Source: Varanus komodoensis
Taxonomy: Eukaryota > Chordata > Lepidosauria > Squamata > Varanidae
Length of the DNA: 64,000 nucleotides
Direction of reading: 5' to 3'
NCBI RefSeq assembly: GCF_004798865.1
Contig: NW_025336114.1
Coordinates: 5,575,651 to 5,639,650 of the forward strand
This document shows positions 1-11,470 of the stretch, one piece after another. Within the stretch, counting starts at the first letter, position 1. Each line of letters opens with the position of its first letter. Both the position numbers and the translations under genes were made by a program. The notes beneath the pieces were generated by a model. It saw nothing but the letters and a program-made list of their open reading frames with translations. It ran no database searches and was not told where the DNA came from.

Positions 1-627
1 AGCAACAAAACCATCCTAAGATAGCCACCATCTTTGCAAGCTGGCTTAGCTTGTTTTCAGAATTTGAAAGATTCTTTTATAAGATTGTCCTGATGATGGA
101 GCTGTCCAACTTTTTGCTTTGCAACAAGAAGCTACTATGGGGAAATTTTCCCATGAAGCTTCCTGTCATGGCAGTGCCGGCCATTTCAAATACTTGGAGT
201 GTGCTGCTGGTATGCCTTAGATTCTCAATATGTAGTAGCAAGGCAAGGGTGGGTTCTTGGGGTGAATAACAAACCAATGAGACCCTATGGGCTGTTTCCA
301 GGTTGTGGGTCACTTGTCAACCACCCCAGCTGATCCTTGCTGGGTTTTCAGGTAATGAAAAGCTACAACATGCCTCTGTTGTGCTGCACAGTGCAAAGTC
401 CTGCCAAGGAATGTACCCAAGGTTGCTTCTCCTCATCTTTGTCTCTGAAATACATGGGACTTCAGGGAGTTTCCCTCAGGCATCTTTGAGAATATGTTCT
501 CTTTTTGCATGTTGTTCAAGCAGTCTAGACACAGTCTATCCACAGTCTGGACCCTGGGTCCACAGATATCAGAATGCACGTTTCATCATCCCTGACTATT
601 GTCCACGTAGTCTAAATGGCTATTGTC

Positions 628-1032
628 CCTAAACGGCTTGGGACCAGGATACCTAAAGGAATGCCTTCTTCCCTATTTGCCCTCCCACCACCTGAGATTG
701 GCAGCAGAAGCCCTCCTCCGGGAACCCTCTGTGAAAGATACTAGGAGACAGAGTACCCAGAGGAGGGCCTTCTCTGCAGTGGTGCCCCGTCTGTGGAATG
801 TGCTCCCCAGAGAGGTCTGCCTGGTGCCGTCATTATATGTTTTTCTGCACCAGGTTAAGATCTTTTTATTTAATCAATATTTTAACAAGTGTTAATATTT
901 AATTTTATTGCCATATTTTAATTGCAGCCAGAGTGGATCATTAATTTATTTATGTTATACTATTATGTATAGAATTTTATTTGTGTAAGCCATCCTGAGG
1001 CTCTTGCAAAGGACGGCATACAAGTATCTTAA
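628..1032 (+). mobile_element. L2-like LINE 3' end, 5' truncated
   Basis: The plus-strand frame keeps the tail of a LINE reverse-transcriptase protein, with RRAFSAVVPRLWNVLPREV followed by a loose S-x-x-x-F-L-H-Q-V-K-x-F-L-F pattern. This is the usual C-terminal signature of L2-type LINEs (AF..A.P.LWN.LP..V). A noncoding tail follows and ends in a line like 'aaggacggcatacaagtatc', the common reptile LINE 3' end, next to a GATA tract. The stop-free stretch is a LINE remnant and not a host gene. L2 versus a related clade is inference. Confidence 0.75.
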
Positions 1033-1033
1033 G

Positions 1034-1072
<39 letters not shown>
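1034..1072. repeat. (GATA)n microsatellite
   Basis: About nine and a half tandem copies of GATA directly follow the LINE tail, as is common for microsatellites seeded at LINE 3' ends. Confidence 0.97.
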
Positions 1073-1734
1073 TCTGGGGATGAGAGGAACTGTATTCTGA
1101 CATCACCTGTGGACCCAAGGTTAGAAAAGGCTAGTCTACAGAATTCCCTTACATCCCAAATCTGTATTTGGCTCAACAGTATAAGGTCAACTTCAGCTGC
1201 ATATAACCTGGCTGGGAACACACCAATCAAAACAATGTGAGGAGGGCTTGCACAACACAACAACCTGCACTTGGCACAGACCATGCAGTGTGGCTTGCTC
1301 ACTCCAGGGCTCATGATGCAGCCAAAAGACAAATGGGCACATTGTGGGTTTGTGCTCATGTTCTCCCACCTTGGTCATCCCATGGGGATCCTGGGGGACT
1401 CAATAGAGTACCAAGGTTTCCCTCCTCATCATTTTGAGTGTTCCCTGCCTTGCCTTTGCACTTTTAACTTAAAAGCCACAGTGAGTTATGCACCATGGTG
1501 GACTAGTGCATGAATGAGTCAATAACATTTTGTAGAAGACACTTGGCTAAATGAGTGCTCTTATACATTGGAATGATCCAAACTTTACATTGGGGCACAA
1601 ACCATCAGTTCCTTATTTTTTTCTATGCATGTTGGCTATTACTGCTTCAGAGCACTGTGTTTGACAAAACTCTGAGCACACAGAAAGCATGAAAGAGATT
1701 GAGCATTAAGAAATGAGGATTTCCAGTTATCTTT

Positions 1735-2600
1735 GACGCCGTAACGGACGCTCCGAGCAAGCGTAGAGGAGCCCTTCCACCCCTGCTGTTAGCGGGCAGA
1801 GCCTGAACCTTGAACACTTGGCCCGCCAGCACCCAGGTGAGGAAGTGGGACTAGAGCCGTCCCGTCTCCTCCGCCTCCGTCCCGCGCTCCCTCACTCACC
1901 CCGGGGCCTCCTCCAGCTCGGTAGGCGATCTCCAGCACGACCGTGTCTCCGCACGTCAGAGGCTCGGGCAGGGTGATGTGCAGCGCCGAGCCGTAGCTGG
2001 CAAAAGGGCGCTCCTGAAAGGCGAGAGGGCGCAACGCCTCGGACTCCACGCGTGCCTCTGCTTGCTCGCAGGGGCTGCCCGGCGGCGCCAGCCCGGCGCT
2101 TTCCACCTCCACGCTGGGGTGCGAGTCCAGGACCAGCTCGCTGGCGCGGTCCCGCAAGCACGTCAGCTCCAGGCGGACTGAGCCCCGCAAGTGCCCGGAG
2201 CCCGCCGGCTCGAAGGCCACGCACAGCACCAGGTGCAAGTGCCGCAGCTGGAAGGAGTCGGCGCTGCAGGCAGACGCTGCGTCCCGCTGGGCCGCCATGA
2301 CTCGCGCCTCCAGGAAGGAAAGGGGGAAGCAGGGAGCGCGCGAGAGAAGCGCCGAAGCCTGCAAGAGGTGAGCTCAGCTCAGATTGCCGGCAAACGTCTG
2401 TCAAACCGGTCGAGGTTCAGGGAAAGGCGGGCGAGGTCCGGCCCACGGGGCGGAGCCGCGCTCGGAAAGTGCTTTGCTGACAGTTTCTTTGTCTCAAGAC
2501 CGGATTTCCTGGTTGCATTTGCTGCTGTGGCGGCGCCCTTCTTTCGTAGTTGTAGTAAAAGCCGCTTACGTATAAGGAATAGTGGAGCCCTGGCTGGACC
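1735..2600 (-). promoter_or_regulatory. RNPEP: CpG island and promoter region of RNPEP
   Basis: CpG density rises sharply here compared with the flanks, covering the start of intron 1, exon 1 and about 300 bp upstream. A GC box like GGGGCGGAGC lies at 2447-2456 and further GGCGGG motifs lie at about 2426. No TATA box is evident near the start codon. A TATA-less CpG promoter fits a housekeeping aminopeptidase. The exact transcription start cannot be placed from sequence. Confidence 0.75.
1900..2298 (-). CDS. RNPEP: Aminopeptidase B (arginyl aminopeptidase), exon 1, partial
   Basis: This is the first coding exon of a zinc M1-family aminopeptidase that removes basic residues (Arg, Lys) from peptide N termini; it is secreted or Golgi-linked in mammals. 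It encodes 133 residues. What matches aminopeptidase B is the order of short motifs: FQLRHLHLVL near residues 16-25, LVLDSHPSVEV at 55-65, PFASYGSALHITLPEP at 98-113 and EIAYRAGGGPG at 123-133. The mammalian protein has closely similar blocks, including LRLDSHP and YRVGEGPG, and as I recall its exon 1 also ends at GPG. The exon ends in phase 0 at a GTGAGTGAG donor. The catalytic GxMEN and HExxH motifs lie in later exons outside the window. I chose the ATG at 2298 because of its good context (G at -3, G at +4) and because the next residues start the conserved region. An in-frame ATG at 2364 would add 22 residues. The paralogue RNPEPL1 fits less well. Confidence 0.88.
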
Positions 2601-2757
2601 AGGACTTTTCGCTTTCTCAGTTAAAAACATGATAGTCCCCTCTGGCCCCAGTTTATGGAGAGAAGCTGACCAGAGTTGAATCTTGCTTCAAGACTAGCAT
2701 CCGTCCACCACTGCAATAACGTACTGCAATACGTTGGGGCAATACGTTAGTGTAGGT

Positions 2758-2862
2758 AGCCTTTCCCAGCTTGGTGTCCTCCAGATGTGTTGGACTACAG
2801 CACCCAGCATCCCCTAGCCAATACAGTCCAACACCTCAGTCTGCCTAATGGTAGGTTGGCCC
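2758..2862. repeat. Short palindromic repeat, copy 1
   Basis: It has the left arm (CTTTCCCAGCTTGGTGTCC, then CCAGATGTGTTGGACTACAG) and a degraded right arm with AGTCCAACACCTC. This short interspersed family has arms that pair as an imperfect inverted repeat. It is common in squamate genomes; the family name is not certain. Confidence 0.75.
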
Positions 2863-2903
2863 TGTAAGGAGGAGTGATTTGGCAGCCAGCCTTCTTCCTC
2901 CTT

Positions 2904-3118
2904 GAGGAAGTGGTGCAGTAGTTAGAGCATTGGACTAGGACTGGGAGGCCCGAATTCAAATCCCCACTCCACAAAGCTCAGTGGGCAACACTGGGACAAT
3001 CACTATCTGCATGTTGATTGGGTCAGACTAACCTGCCTCAGAGAGCTCTGAGGATAAAATGGGAGAGTGGGGTAGAGCCGTCTACGCCAGTCAGAGTTCC
3101 TTGGGAGAAAGGTAGCCT
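2904..3118 (+). mobile_element. tRNA-derived SINE, Sauria-like
   Basis: The tRNA-like head carries an A-box-like TAGTTAGAGCA at 2919-2929 and a B-box-like GAATTCAAATC at 2952-2962. A body follows with a region like CTCAGAGAGCTCTGAGGATAA and 'ggagagtggggtagagcc'. This head and tail order matches the Sauria SINE of squamates. The family name comes from memory. Confidence 0.8.
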
Positions 3119-3399
3119 ATGGAGTGGTATACAAGTACTTAAAATTAAATAAAACAATAAATATGCTCTTTCAAATTTGCATCATGTATAAAAAGCGAGT
3201 TTATTTAATTCTTACATTTAAAAAGAAATTGCTCTGCAACTGGATCATATTAGGAAGGATAAATACGTTGTCCAATATTATTTCCCTCATCTTGCAGATG
3301 GAGTGATATATATGTCTGCATGAGATTCAGGCATATTGTAGCCATACTGTCAGCAAGGCATATTATTGTCCCATATTGCAAGATGTGTGCGTAAGAGCA

Positions 3400-4255
3400 G
3401 AAGAAGAGCTCCACTGGAGCACAAGCAGGATACGAGCACAATAGCACCTTCCCGATCATGTTCCCCAACAACTGATAGAGCTGCATGGCTTCTGGTATTG
3501 GCAGTAATTAATAGCCATCAAGACTAGTATAGCTTTAGTGATAACCTTATCCTCCATGGATATGTCTAATGCCCCTTTGAAGTCATCCAGATTGATGGCC
3601 ATTAATGTTATCTTTTGGTAACATATGCCATAGTTTATACCCTGTGTGAAAAGTACCTTTTTTGTTTTGTTTCTCATGACTCTTTCAACATTTCACTTCA
3701 TTGGATAAAACTGGCTGTTCGTTTCACAAGAGAAGGGGAAGCGGTATCCCCATCCATGATCTTCACAATATGCATCAGTGTATATAACTATATCATGCCT
3801 TTCTTACCCTTTTTTCTAAGCTAAAACTCTCAATAGTCTAATGTTTCCTCATAAAGGATTTATTCCATCACCTTGATCATTTTGCTTACTCTTTTTGTCA
3901 CCTTTTCCAGTTCTGAAATACTCATTTTCAGGGTGTAGTGACCAAAATTGTACATAGCATTTCAAATGTGGATTCATCATATATTTGTGTAAAGACAGTA
4001 GGAGATTGGCTGCTTTATTTCAGATACTGTCTTGCTGATTCCCAGCATAGGAATTCATATTTTCCACAGCAGCCACCTACTAGATCGACCCATGAAGACA
4101 TTCACCACAACCCTTCCTGATCACACTGCCAGCTCAGAACTACATCAGAGTATATTTGAAAATACTCTATTTTGCTCAACTGTGCATCATTTTACACTTG
4201 CTAATGCTGAACTGCATTTCCCTTTTAATGCAAATAAGTAAGGGCTAAACAAATA
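3400..4255 (-). mobile_element. Reptile LINE tail (GATCCAGCAGGGC family), long fragment
   Basis: Read on the minus strand this is an 850-bp piece of the same LINE tail seen at 17388-17610 and 46100-46395. The shared blocks are the 'agcaactgatag' type segment, the 'ctccatggatatgtctaat' block and the 'ttttttctaagctaaaa' block. The plus-strand order is antisense to the element. No coding frame survives. Assignment to a CR1 or L3 type clade is inference. Confidence 0.6.
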
Positions 4256-4476
4256 AATAAGGCACAATATTTGATTCTCCAATTTTCAGAAATAGACTTC
4301 ATAGATTTATGAAGTCCTGAGAATGGATGTTTGAGCACTAAATTGCTACTGATTTATCCATAAAGTGAAATCCAAGTGGTAAAAGCTCTGAGCAATTTCA
4401 TCTGCAGTAAGGAGAATGTTCCTTTCTCCTGAATGTTGCAAAGAATTACTAATTATAACATCCCTTGAATGTATTG

Positions 4477-4625
4477 CAGCCTTCCCAACAGGCTGACCCC
4501 ACAAGATGTGTTTGACTGCATCTCCCAACATTCCCAGTCAGTATGGCAGCTGTCTTGGGCTTATGGGAATTGCAGTCCCAGATTGCAGAAGGCTGTTTTA
4601 GTGGAAAAAGTATTGCATTCCTCAG
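4477..4625. repeat. Short palindromic repeat, copy 2
   Basis: Both arms are present. The left starts GCAGCCTTCCCAACAGGCTG; the right has TTATGGGAATTGCAGTCCC and ends 'gcattcctcag'. The centre has the family motif 'cagtatggcagc'. Confidence 0.75.
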
Positions 4626-5650
4626 TTTATTTCTTAAAACTGCATCAGCATCATGCTTGCATTTAATGCTTTGGACCTAAATCAGGTAGAGTGTTTGCAG
4701 ATTTTCACTGGTTCCTAACCTAAAGCAAACATAATGCTTTTTAAAGCACAGATTTGTTTTTGAGATCTTATTGCATTGCTCTTCCAAGTAACATGTAATT
4801 GAATCGCTCAGATCTCTGAAATATTGTATCAAATAAAATGAGTTCCAGTGCTATATGTGTCTATTCCAGAGCTAGTTTCATAGAGTTCAATAGGACATAT
4901 TTCCAAGTCAGGGAATACACATGACAGCCTTAGGTTATAAAGTCTTTAAGGCAGCACAACAAAAACACATGGGAAGAACTCTCCTCATCCTAGCTTGGGC
5001 TCTAGGAATGGATGGATGGCAAAATCTATAGAGGGGCACTTTCTGCACCTCTGCTTTGAGATCCCGCTTCAGATTCTTTCTTTGCTCTCCTTTCCCCAGA
5101 AGATGAGATTTTTTTTCAATTAACACGAGCTGCCAACAGGTGTCAGTCTAACTGCACACTTGGCTGTTCTGTGTTTTTCATCTTAATGCCCGGCTGCCTC
5201 TATATCTTTGGCAGGGACTAAACTAGATGAGACGTGCATCTGGTTTTGATATCAAGCTGTGCCCCCTCATGATTTCATTTGTGGATTATTTGTTTTCTCT
5301 TTCTTATTATAAAGTGTTGACTAGTCTTTAACTTCTAGCAAAGGTAGACTTCAGCCTTTCTCTCTTCCCACATGTTTCAGCTTCCTTTCATCTTTAAAAT
5401 CTCTGTTTGTGCCCCTTTCTTGAGTGCCAGGTTCTCTCTGAAATGAAGGCTGAAATCCTAAGGACACTTGACAGAAGTTAGTTCCACGCTACCAAGGATA
5501 AGAATTATACTGATTTTATTAAAATATTTTTACCCTTTGAACCTCAGAAGGGATCTTAAAATGGCTGAGGCAGAATTAGGTTGTCCTTGTCCTGAAAGTA
5601 TCTGAAACTTTATAGAGCCTTCCCTGACCTGGCCCTGTCCAGATATATTA

Positions 5651-5731
5651 GACCATTATTCCCTTACCCTACTGGGGATGATGAGCATTGTAGTCCAACA
5701 TATTGGTAGGTGCCAGTTTGGGGAAGGCCAT
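5651..5731. repeat. Short palindromic repeat, copy 3 (right half)
   Basis: Only the centre and right arm are clear: GGGGATGATGAGCATTGTAG, then TCCAACATATTGG and GTGCCAGTTTGGGGAAGGCC. Confidence 0.7.
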
Positions 5732-6487
5732 TTTAAAGCTTGTCTGTCAAGCTTATTTATTTTATGTATATGTATTTATGGAACAAATGGATATTTATTG
5801 GTAGAATAAAATGTTTATCCCTCACATTAAGCCCCTGGAGTTCCCCGGGCAGCAAATCGTACAAAAGAGACTGTAACAATGCAAGGTAAGAAAGCACAGT
5901 AAAATGTAATAACAAGACACAACAGCAAGAAGAATATGTCAGTATCAGCAATAGACCTTATCCTACAGCTTGAACAGTAAAAGTCCAAAGATGATTAAAG
6001 TACTCAGATACCTGGGGGAGGCAGGTGGAATAAAGTATTCATTTGGTCCCTAAGGTTGCAACTCTATATATACTCCCCTGCCAGCAAGTCCCATTGAGTA
6101 GTATATGCTTCTGATATGCACGTGGCATTAACATGGATACTAGGTGAGCAGGGAGCTTTCCAAAGTCCCCCTGCCATAATTTGTAAGGGGTGGAGGAGAA
6201 AAAATGATGATCCTGGTGACTTGGACATCTAATGTGGGAGAAGGCAGTCCAAATAATATCAGCCCCACAAACAGTTTAGGACTGCAACAAGCATCTCCAC
6301 TGGAAGGGGAAGCAACAGGGCAACACAGCTGGGCCACTTCAAAGCATACAGGGTTTTGTACATGGAAAGAGTTTCCTGCATAGGAAAAAGCTTGCAGACC
6401 ATGCATAGATCACTGCCATAAATAATGCATTTGTTGAAAATGCTGTTGCTTCTGGCTTTGTGTACCTGATCTCAGACGCTAAACTAC

Positions 6488-6592
6488 AGCCTTCTGCTGC
6501 TCTCCAGATGTGTTGGACTAGAACTTCCAGAATCCCCCAGCCAGCTGTGTAGTCCAACATATCTAAAGGGTACCAGTTTAGGGAAAGCTGCT
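6488..6592. repeat. Short palindromic repeat, copy 4
   Basis: Both arms are clear: CTCCAGATGTGTTGGACTAG on the left, and AGTCCAACATATC then ACCAGTTTAGGGAAAGCTG on the right. Confidence 0.8.
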
Positions 6593-6884
6593 GTACTAGA
6601 TATGTGTGCAATATTTTTTTTATATGCCAGCTTACACATGGGTTTTCGTCCCCCCCTCCCCGCCCGCATAGAAACTATTTCCATATGGGAAGGTTATATA
6701 TTTGGAAGTCACTTACAGCCTCCAGGAGGCAGAAAGTCTTGTTACATCTACATCACAGTGGAATTTGTAACAAGCACAGGTTGCTTAGCCATCCATACCT
6801 TAGGCTGGGAGAGTAGGTAGCAGATTTTGGGGTACTGCAAAGGGCAGGAAGTCCTCAATTATTTAGTATATTACTGTATTTTAT

Positions 6885-6952
6885 ATTAAGTAGGGATATA
6901 CATTGTTGTAAAGGATGGCATATAAATGTTTTAAATAAATAAATAAATAAAA
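6885..6952 (+). mobile_element. LINE 3' tail with (AAAT)n end
   Basis: The line 'aaggatggcatataaatg' followed by TTTAAATAAATAAATAAATA is the common 3' end of L2-like LINEs in reptiles. Upstream sequence is too worn to extend the element. Confidence 0.55.
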
Positions 6953-8439
6953 TATAACATTTGGATTTTCTGCCTGAAGCATGAAAATGTCCTGGCTGTT
7001 CAGTGATAGTTGTAGATTTGAGTCACAAATCTAATGCATTTGCTGAGGCAAAATCCCTAAAATGTGGGCAGGTATGGGTTATGACTCAAATCCTAAGGCA
7101 GGTAAAAACACAGGGAGCCAGACAGGTACCATGCAACAGAGAACAGAAAAACAATAGCTCAGTCTGATAATATCATCAGAGCCCATTTGCAGATACTAGT
7201 TGCAAGAAGCCCAAGATACACGGAGGCTGAGGTTAGCCAATTCCCATGGCATTATTACAGAGTAAAAGCTTAATCTGAACCTGTGCCAAGCCTCACTACA
7301 TTTAAAAGCCTACTTTAAAAGCCAGCTCCAAAAATGTGAAGTGATGCCCCTGGGTGTGTGCAGAGTGCCTCTCCTTTCCCACTACAGAAGCACAGTCCAC
7401 TCTTTCATATCTTCAGTTCAGAAGAACTTCGGGGTCAAAGGGCAAAGTCTAACTCAGTAGATTCCTTTTCTGATCGGGAGAAGTGGTTGTGTCTGCTGCT
7501 CAGAAACAGGCCAATCCTAAACTAAAACAGTTGCAGCAGACATTGCAGGCAGCCTTCCTAAGGATTCCGCAGCACTGGTCACTTTTAAACCACATGCTGT
7601 GGGTTTGCTGACTGAGGACTTGATTCCCTAAGCACCAACATCAGTGTGCCCTGGCCCACTTGACTCTGATGCAGGCAGAATAGTATTTCTGCGTAGGATC
7701 CATGTTTTGCTGTGCGTAAAGGGCTTTATGGTGGACGTTGCTGGCACATCACTAACGTTCCAGGGGGCATGATAGCCTGGGTGCCTGACACAATAGGGCC
7801 CTTGTGCTCCTCATGGGGTGGGTGAAAGGTCAATGCTGAATTCTGATGTGAGCTGAGAGCACAATTTCTCGGAGAGCATTTGTATGAGTCTTGTGACATG
7901 CAACTGCCCCTCATGAGGAGACATGCTCCTTAAGGAGGCAGGGCATTGCCTTTTTTGTTCAAGCCACAGCTTCCTCTCATGCAGCAGGGAGGAAGTGCGC
8001 TGCCTTGCTTCACATCATGAGCTGATCAGGATCAGCTGATCAGGAGAGAACTTGGCATGGCCAGCAGAGATGCGAGATGTTATACTGAAAAGTTATAGTT
8101 GATTAAAATGATGGTCAAGCGTGACTGGTTAAGTCTGCTTTCTAGTACCATTATGTTTGCTTCCTGCAAATTGGTGGGTACACATTTGCAAAAGAAGGTC
8201 TCCAAAACCTGCCAGTTTATAAATCGAACTTCTTTATTCTGAACTTCAGCAAGACAGACTGTCTTCATTCAGTGTGGAGGCTAGCCTAATAAGACAACCT
8301 TACAAAGAAGTACAGAAAACATTGCAAGTCTAGCCAGCCCACTAAATATTTTAATAATCATTTTCTGCAAGGGTCTTGCCTTATTCCTTACCAACCTGCT
8401 TATGCATTATGAGCTGATCTCTCTTTAGGAGAACTGTAC

Positions 8440-8720
8440 TATGCATGAAGGAAAGGGAAGGCCTTCTCTGTGGTGGGTCCCTGGCCCTGAGACACCCTTG
8501 CAAGGGAAGTATGCCACCGACACTGTATTCAATTAATACTTGCTTAGTGCCTGCCCCCGCCTTTTCTTTGCCCAGGCAAGTTAAACTATTCTATTTTCAG
8601 CTGGTCACTATCTTTCCCTCTCATTGTGATTGCATTTGTTATTTCATGTTTCATTTTTTTAAAATTATATTGGAGATTTCAAATGTTTATGTATAGCACT
8701 GTGAGAGCCATTCCTTTGGA
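8440..8720 (+). mobile_element. L2-like LINE 3' end, truncated
   Basis: It starts with 'ggaaggccttctctgtggtggg', the same block as at 628-1032 (AGGGCCTTCTCTGCAGTGGT), and then runs into a T-rich tail. The coding signature is no longer readable. It is an older copy of the same family. Confidence 0.55.
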
Positions 8721-8777
8721 TGAAGGTGCAATTCTTCTGAATAGACCTGAATAGGGTTGCACTGTCATGCTTGGTGA

Positions 8778-8828
<51 letters not shown>
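8778..8828. repeat. (ATT)n microsatellite
   Basis: This is an uninterrupted ATT tract of about 17 units. It is followed by a stretch like 'atttctatgccgcccctt', which resembles a LINE end in the reverse direction. Confidence 0.97.
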
Positions 8829-8949
8829 ACATTTCTATGCCGCCCCTTGCCAAAACCTCGGGGCCCACTACGGCACTGGACTAGTGCACTAACCTTTCGA
8901 CCTCATAAGAGAGAAACTGTGTTTATTCCAAAGTCACTACTATTGATTT

Positions 8950-9168
8950 TGGTGCCAGTGTTGAGTAGTATTTATAGCACTGGACTGAGACCCAGGAGAT
9001 CCAAGTGCTAGTCTCCCCTTGGCCATGAAGTGCAACTGGTACTTTTGAGCCAGACACTGACTCTCAGCCTAATTGATCTTATGGGGTGGTTGTGAGGTGT
9101 AATGGAGGTGGATGACCATGTAAGCCACCTTGACTTCCTTGCAGGATATAAATGTAATAATAAAATAG
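8950..9168 (+). mobile_element. tRNA-derived SINE, Sauria-like, older copy
   Basis: The head reads like 'agcactggactgagacccaggagatcc', with the later body 'tggggtggttgtgaggtgta' and tail 'gccaccttgacttccttgcaggatataaatg', ending in AATAATAAAAT. The same head, body and tail order occurs at 23821-24030. Confidence 0.75.
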
Positions 9169-9302
9169 GATAAAAATGTATTTGGGGAAATCCTCACTCA
9201 TCTGGCCCTTAGGTGCTCAAGCTGCAGTCCTATGCATGCTTAACCACTGAAACACTAGGACTTATTTGAGGACGCATCCACCAGGCTGATTAAAATACAT
9301 CC

Positions 9303-9392
9303 GTTTTTCCCCAGTGCGGTGTCTTCCAGATGTATTTTAGACTTCAGTCCCAGCAGTCTCAGCCAGTATGGTCAAGGTTAGGAATGCTGGGC
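9303..9392. repeat. Short palindromic repeat, copy 5
   Basis: The left arm GTGTCTTCCAGATGTATTTT and the centre 'cagccagtatggtcaagg' are clear. The right arm is degraded. Confidence 0.65.
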
Positions 9393-11019
9393 TGTAGACC
9401 AAGATATTTCAGTACCAGGTGGGGAGGGATGGGGCACATGATTGGGGTAAAGCCACCATTAGCTAAGAGGCCTCACACAGCCCTAAGCTAATTAAAACTT
9501 TCAATAAGCAAGGCAATTGGGGATGAGTTAATTGCTACTGATCTCCTCCCAGAAGAAATGTACAAACATGAGGAGAAGGTTGGGGCTTCTGATTCACATT
9601 CTGGGTATGGTCAATGCCCAGGAAGCAACTGCATGTCTAAAACGAAACAGGATGAAGGTACTTGACTACTGTCTTAGGGATATTAAGCCTCTTTTAACTT
9701 GAGTGCTGAAATTTGAAGCAGCTTTGAGTTTTGAAGCTGCTTTTGTGGGAGGGGGAGGGTCACGTTTCAGTGCTGGATGGAGCCAAAGGCAAACAAGGCA
9801 GGGTGAATATTCCAAAAATGATTATGTATTTTGGTCTAAAGCGTTCACAGTCAGTAACTAAGACTTAGGAGAGACATTTAATCATTCAGAATGGGAAAAA
9901 TACTGTAAAAAGGTCTGGAATCCATGAAATGCCTGGAGGTTGGGGAATGAAGCTGGGGTCAAGGAAGAGGGGCATGGCCACCTGGAGGACCAGTTTGGGA
10001 CCCAAGGCAGGCTGGATTTGATCCATGGGCCAGAAGTGCCACATCCCTGCCCCCTCTGAATTGCCCCCTTTCCTTCATCCTGATGAAATGCAAGCTGGGT
10101 GCATTTCTTGTACTATATATGTCTTTAAAAATGTGCACTATTGATGTGAACTGAACTGATCATACAAATTACAAAGTTGTCCCTGGAGTAAGGAGGTGAT
10201 GGAGAACAGTAATTCTGATTCAGCTAAGGACTCTCCAACCACCTCAGCTTCTGTACTGCTGTCACTGTGCTTTAATGCAACCATTCTTCTGTGACTTAGC
10301 AGGGATAGGCAATAACCCTGTTGCAATCTGTCTTTGCTTACAGAATTAAAATCATTCTTAGTTTAAAGGAACACAGAGGTGCTTGCTTACCTAATGCCTA
10401 ATGTACCTCTGTAGTTGTGCCCTCAAGCATGTATCAAACATCTGGTAGGGTGTGTGTGTGTGTATAATTATTATCATCATTATGATTATCATTATATTGG
10501 TGCTTGGTAGGGATAATCTGCCATATACTTTTCATTAGTACCCACCCACTATGTTTCTGTTTCTTTCTCTTCCTCTTCCTCTTCTTAATTTCAAGCCAGT
10601 CTTTCTGGTTTCCCTGACTAAAATCCTGGCTGCTGAAGGACTGTAGCAGCTTAACCAGACGAACATCTTGTCCTGGGCTCTTGATGTTGTGCATATTGCC
10701 AGCTGCTTTATCCTGCTTAGGGAAACTGTGGAACTAGAGTAGAGGCTGTGAATGATGCACAGGTTTATTTGGAAGACTTAATAACAGAGCTTGTCCAAGA
10801 GATAAGCATCACTGCTCTGACACATCTGTCATCTTGTGACGCTTAGGAGTTGGAGGAGGGTCTATAGTACATGACACCTAACCAGGTGTACAGAATTCAG
10901 AGATAAGAACTACAGTGAGATGCAGTGGCAGTTTAACAGCACTTCTTCAGTAACATGGGAAGCTATCCAATACCAGGTCAAACTATTTGTCAGTTTAGCT
11001 CCCTATTGTCTACCATTCT

Positions 11020-11165
11020 TGGCAACAGATCTCCAGGATCTCAGGCAGAAAATAAATTTTGCAGTACCTGCTACTCACTCCTTGGACATGCCAAGGACTG
11101 AACCAGGGACCTTCTGCACACCAAACATGTGCCCTATCAACAAAATGAAAGCTCTACAAAATATC
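11020..11165 (-). mobile_element. tRNA-derived SINE (CTCAGTGGTAGAGCA type), degraded
   Basis: On the minus strand there is a tRNA-like head: a degraded 'gggcacatgtttggtgtgcagaaggtccctggttcagtcc' with the B-box-like GGTTCAGTCC. Better copies are at 26400-26605 and 38505-38680. Confidence 0.6.
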
Positions 11166-11189
11166 GTGGTTTAATTGCTGGATAAATCT

Positions 11190-11470
11190 GTAATGTAATG
11201 ACTATAATGAAAACCCAGTCATGGGTTGTTGTCAAATTATGAGTTTCCATTTTGTGCAGACCTTACACTATAATTTAATTGTGGGTTCCTATTTATGAAT
11301 AATGCATAGTTTAGAACCCAATAACCAATGGGTTTTCTTCCTAGTTTCTTTTTGGTTAAAAACCCGTAGTTAAATCAAAATGTGAGGTTTGTACTTCACA
11401 ACAATCCATGATTGAACAAGAGCAACCCATGCTTAACCCGTATTCTGGGTTCTTATATGAGCACCCGGTC
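11190..11470. repeat. Unnamed interspersed repeat with AACCCA/TGGGTT motifs
   Basis: AACCCA or its complement occurs several times (for example AACCCAGTCATGGGTTGTTG, AACCCAATAACCAATGGGTT and CAACCCATGCTTAACCCG). This gives many small self-complementary segments. It looks like a worn foldback or hAT-type nonautonomous element, but no termini or target duplications are visible. Confidence 0.35.

Larger units (their letters stand above)
1..1899 (-). other. RNPEP: RNPEP intron 1, 5' part
   Basis: The exon at 1900-2298 ends in a donor GTGAGTGAG read on the minus strand from 1899, so the sequence to its left is intron 1, cut by the window edge. I find no second exon here: the frames in this stretch do not resemble the next part of aminopeptidase B. 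It holds an L2-like LINE tail and a GATA microsatellite. Positions 1-620 and 1075-1730 show nothing I recognise. Confidence 0.75.

Noticed and set aside
623-895. Plus-strand 90-codon frame as a possible gene
   Set aside because: It is the C-terminal remnant of a LINE reverse-transcriptase protein.
1892-2404. Minus-strand 170-codon frame overlapping RNPEP exon 1
   Set aside because: Shadow frame of the GC-rich RNPEP exon; the other frame has the aminopeptidase B motifs and the conserved exon end.
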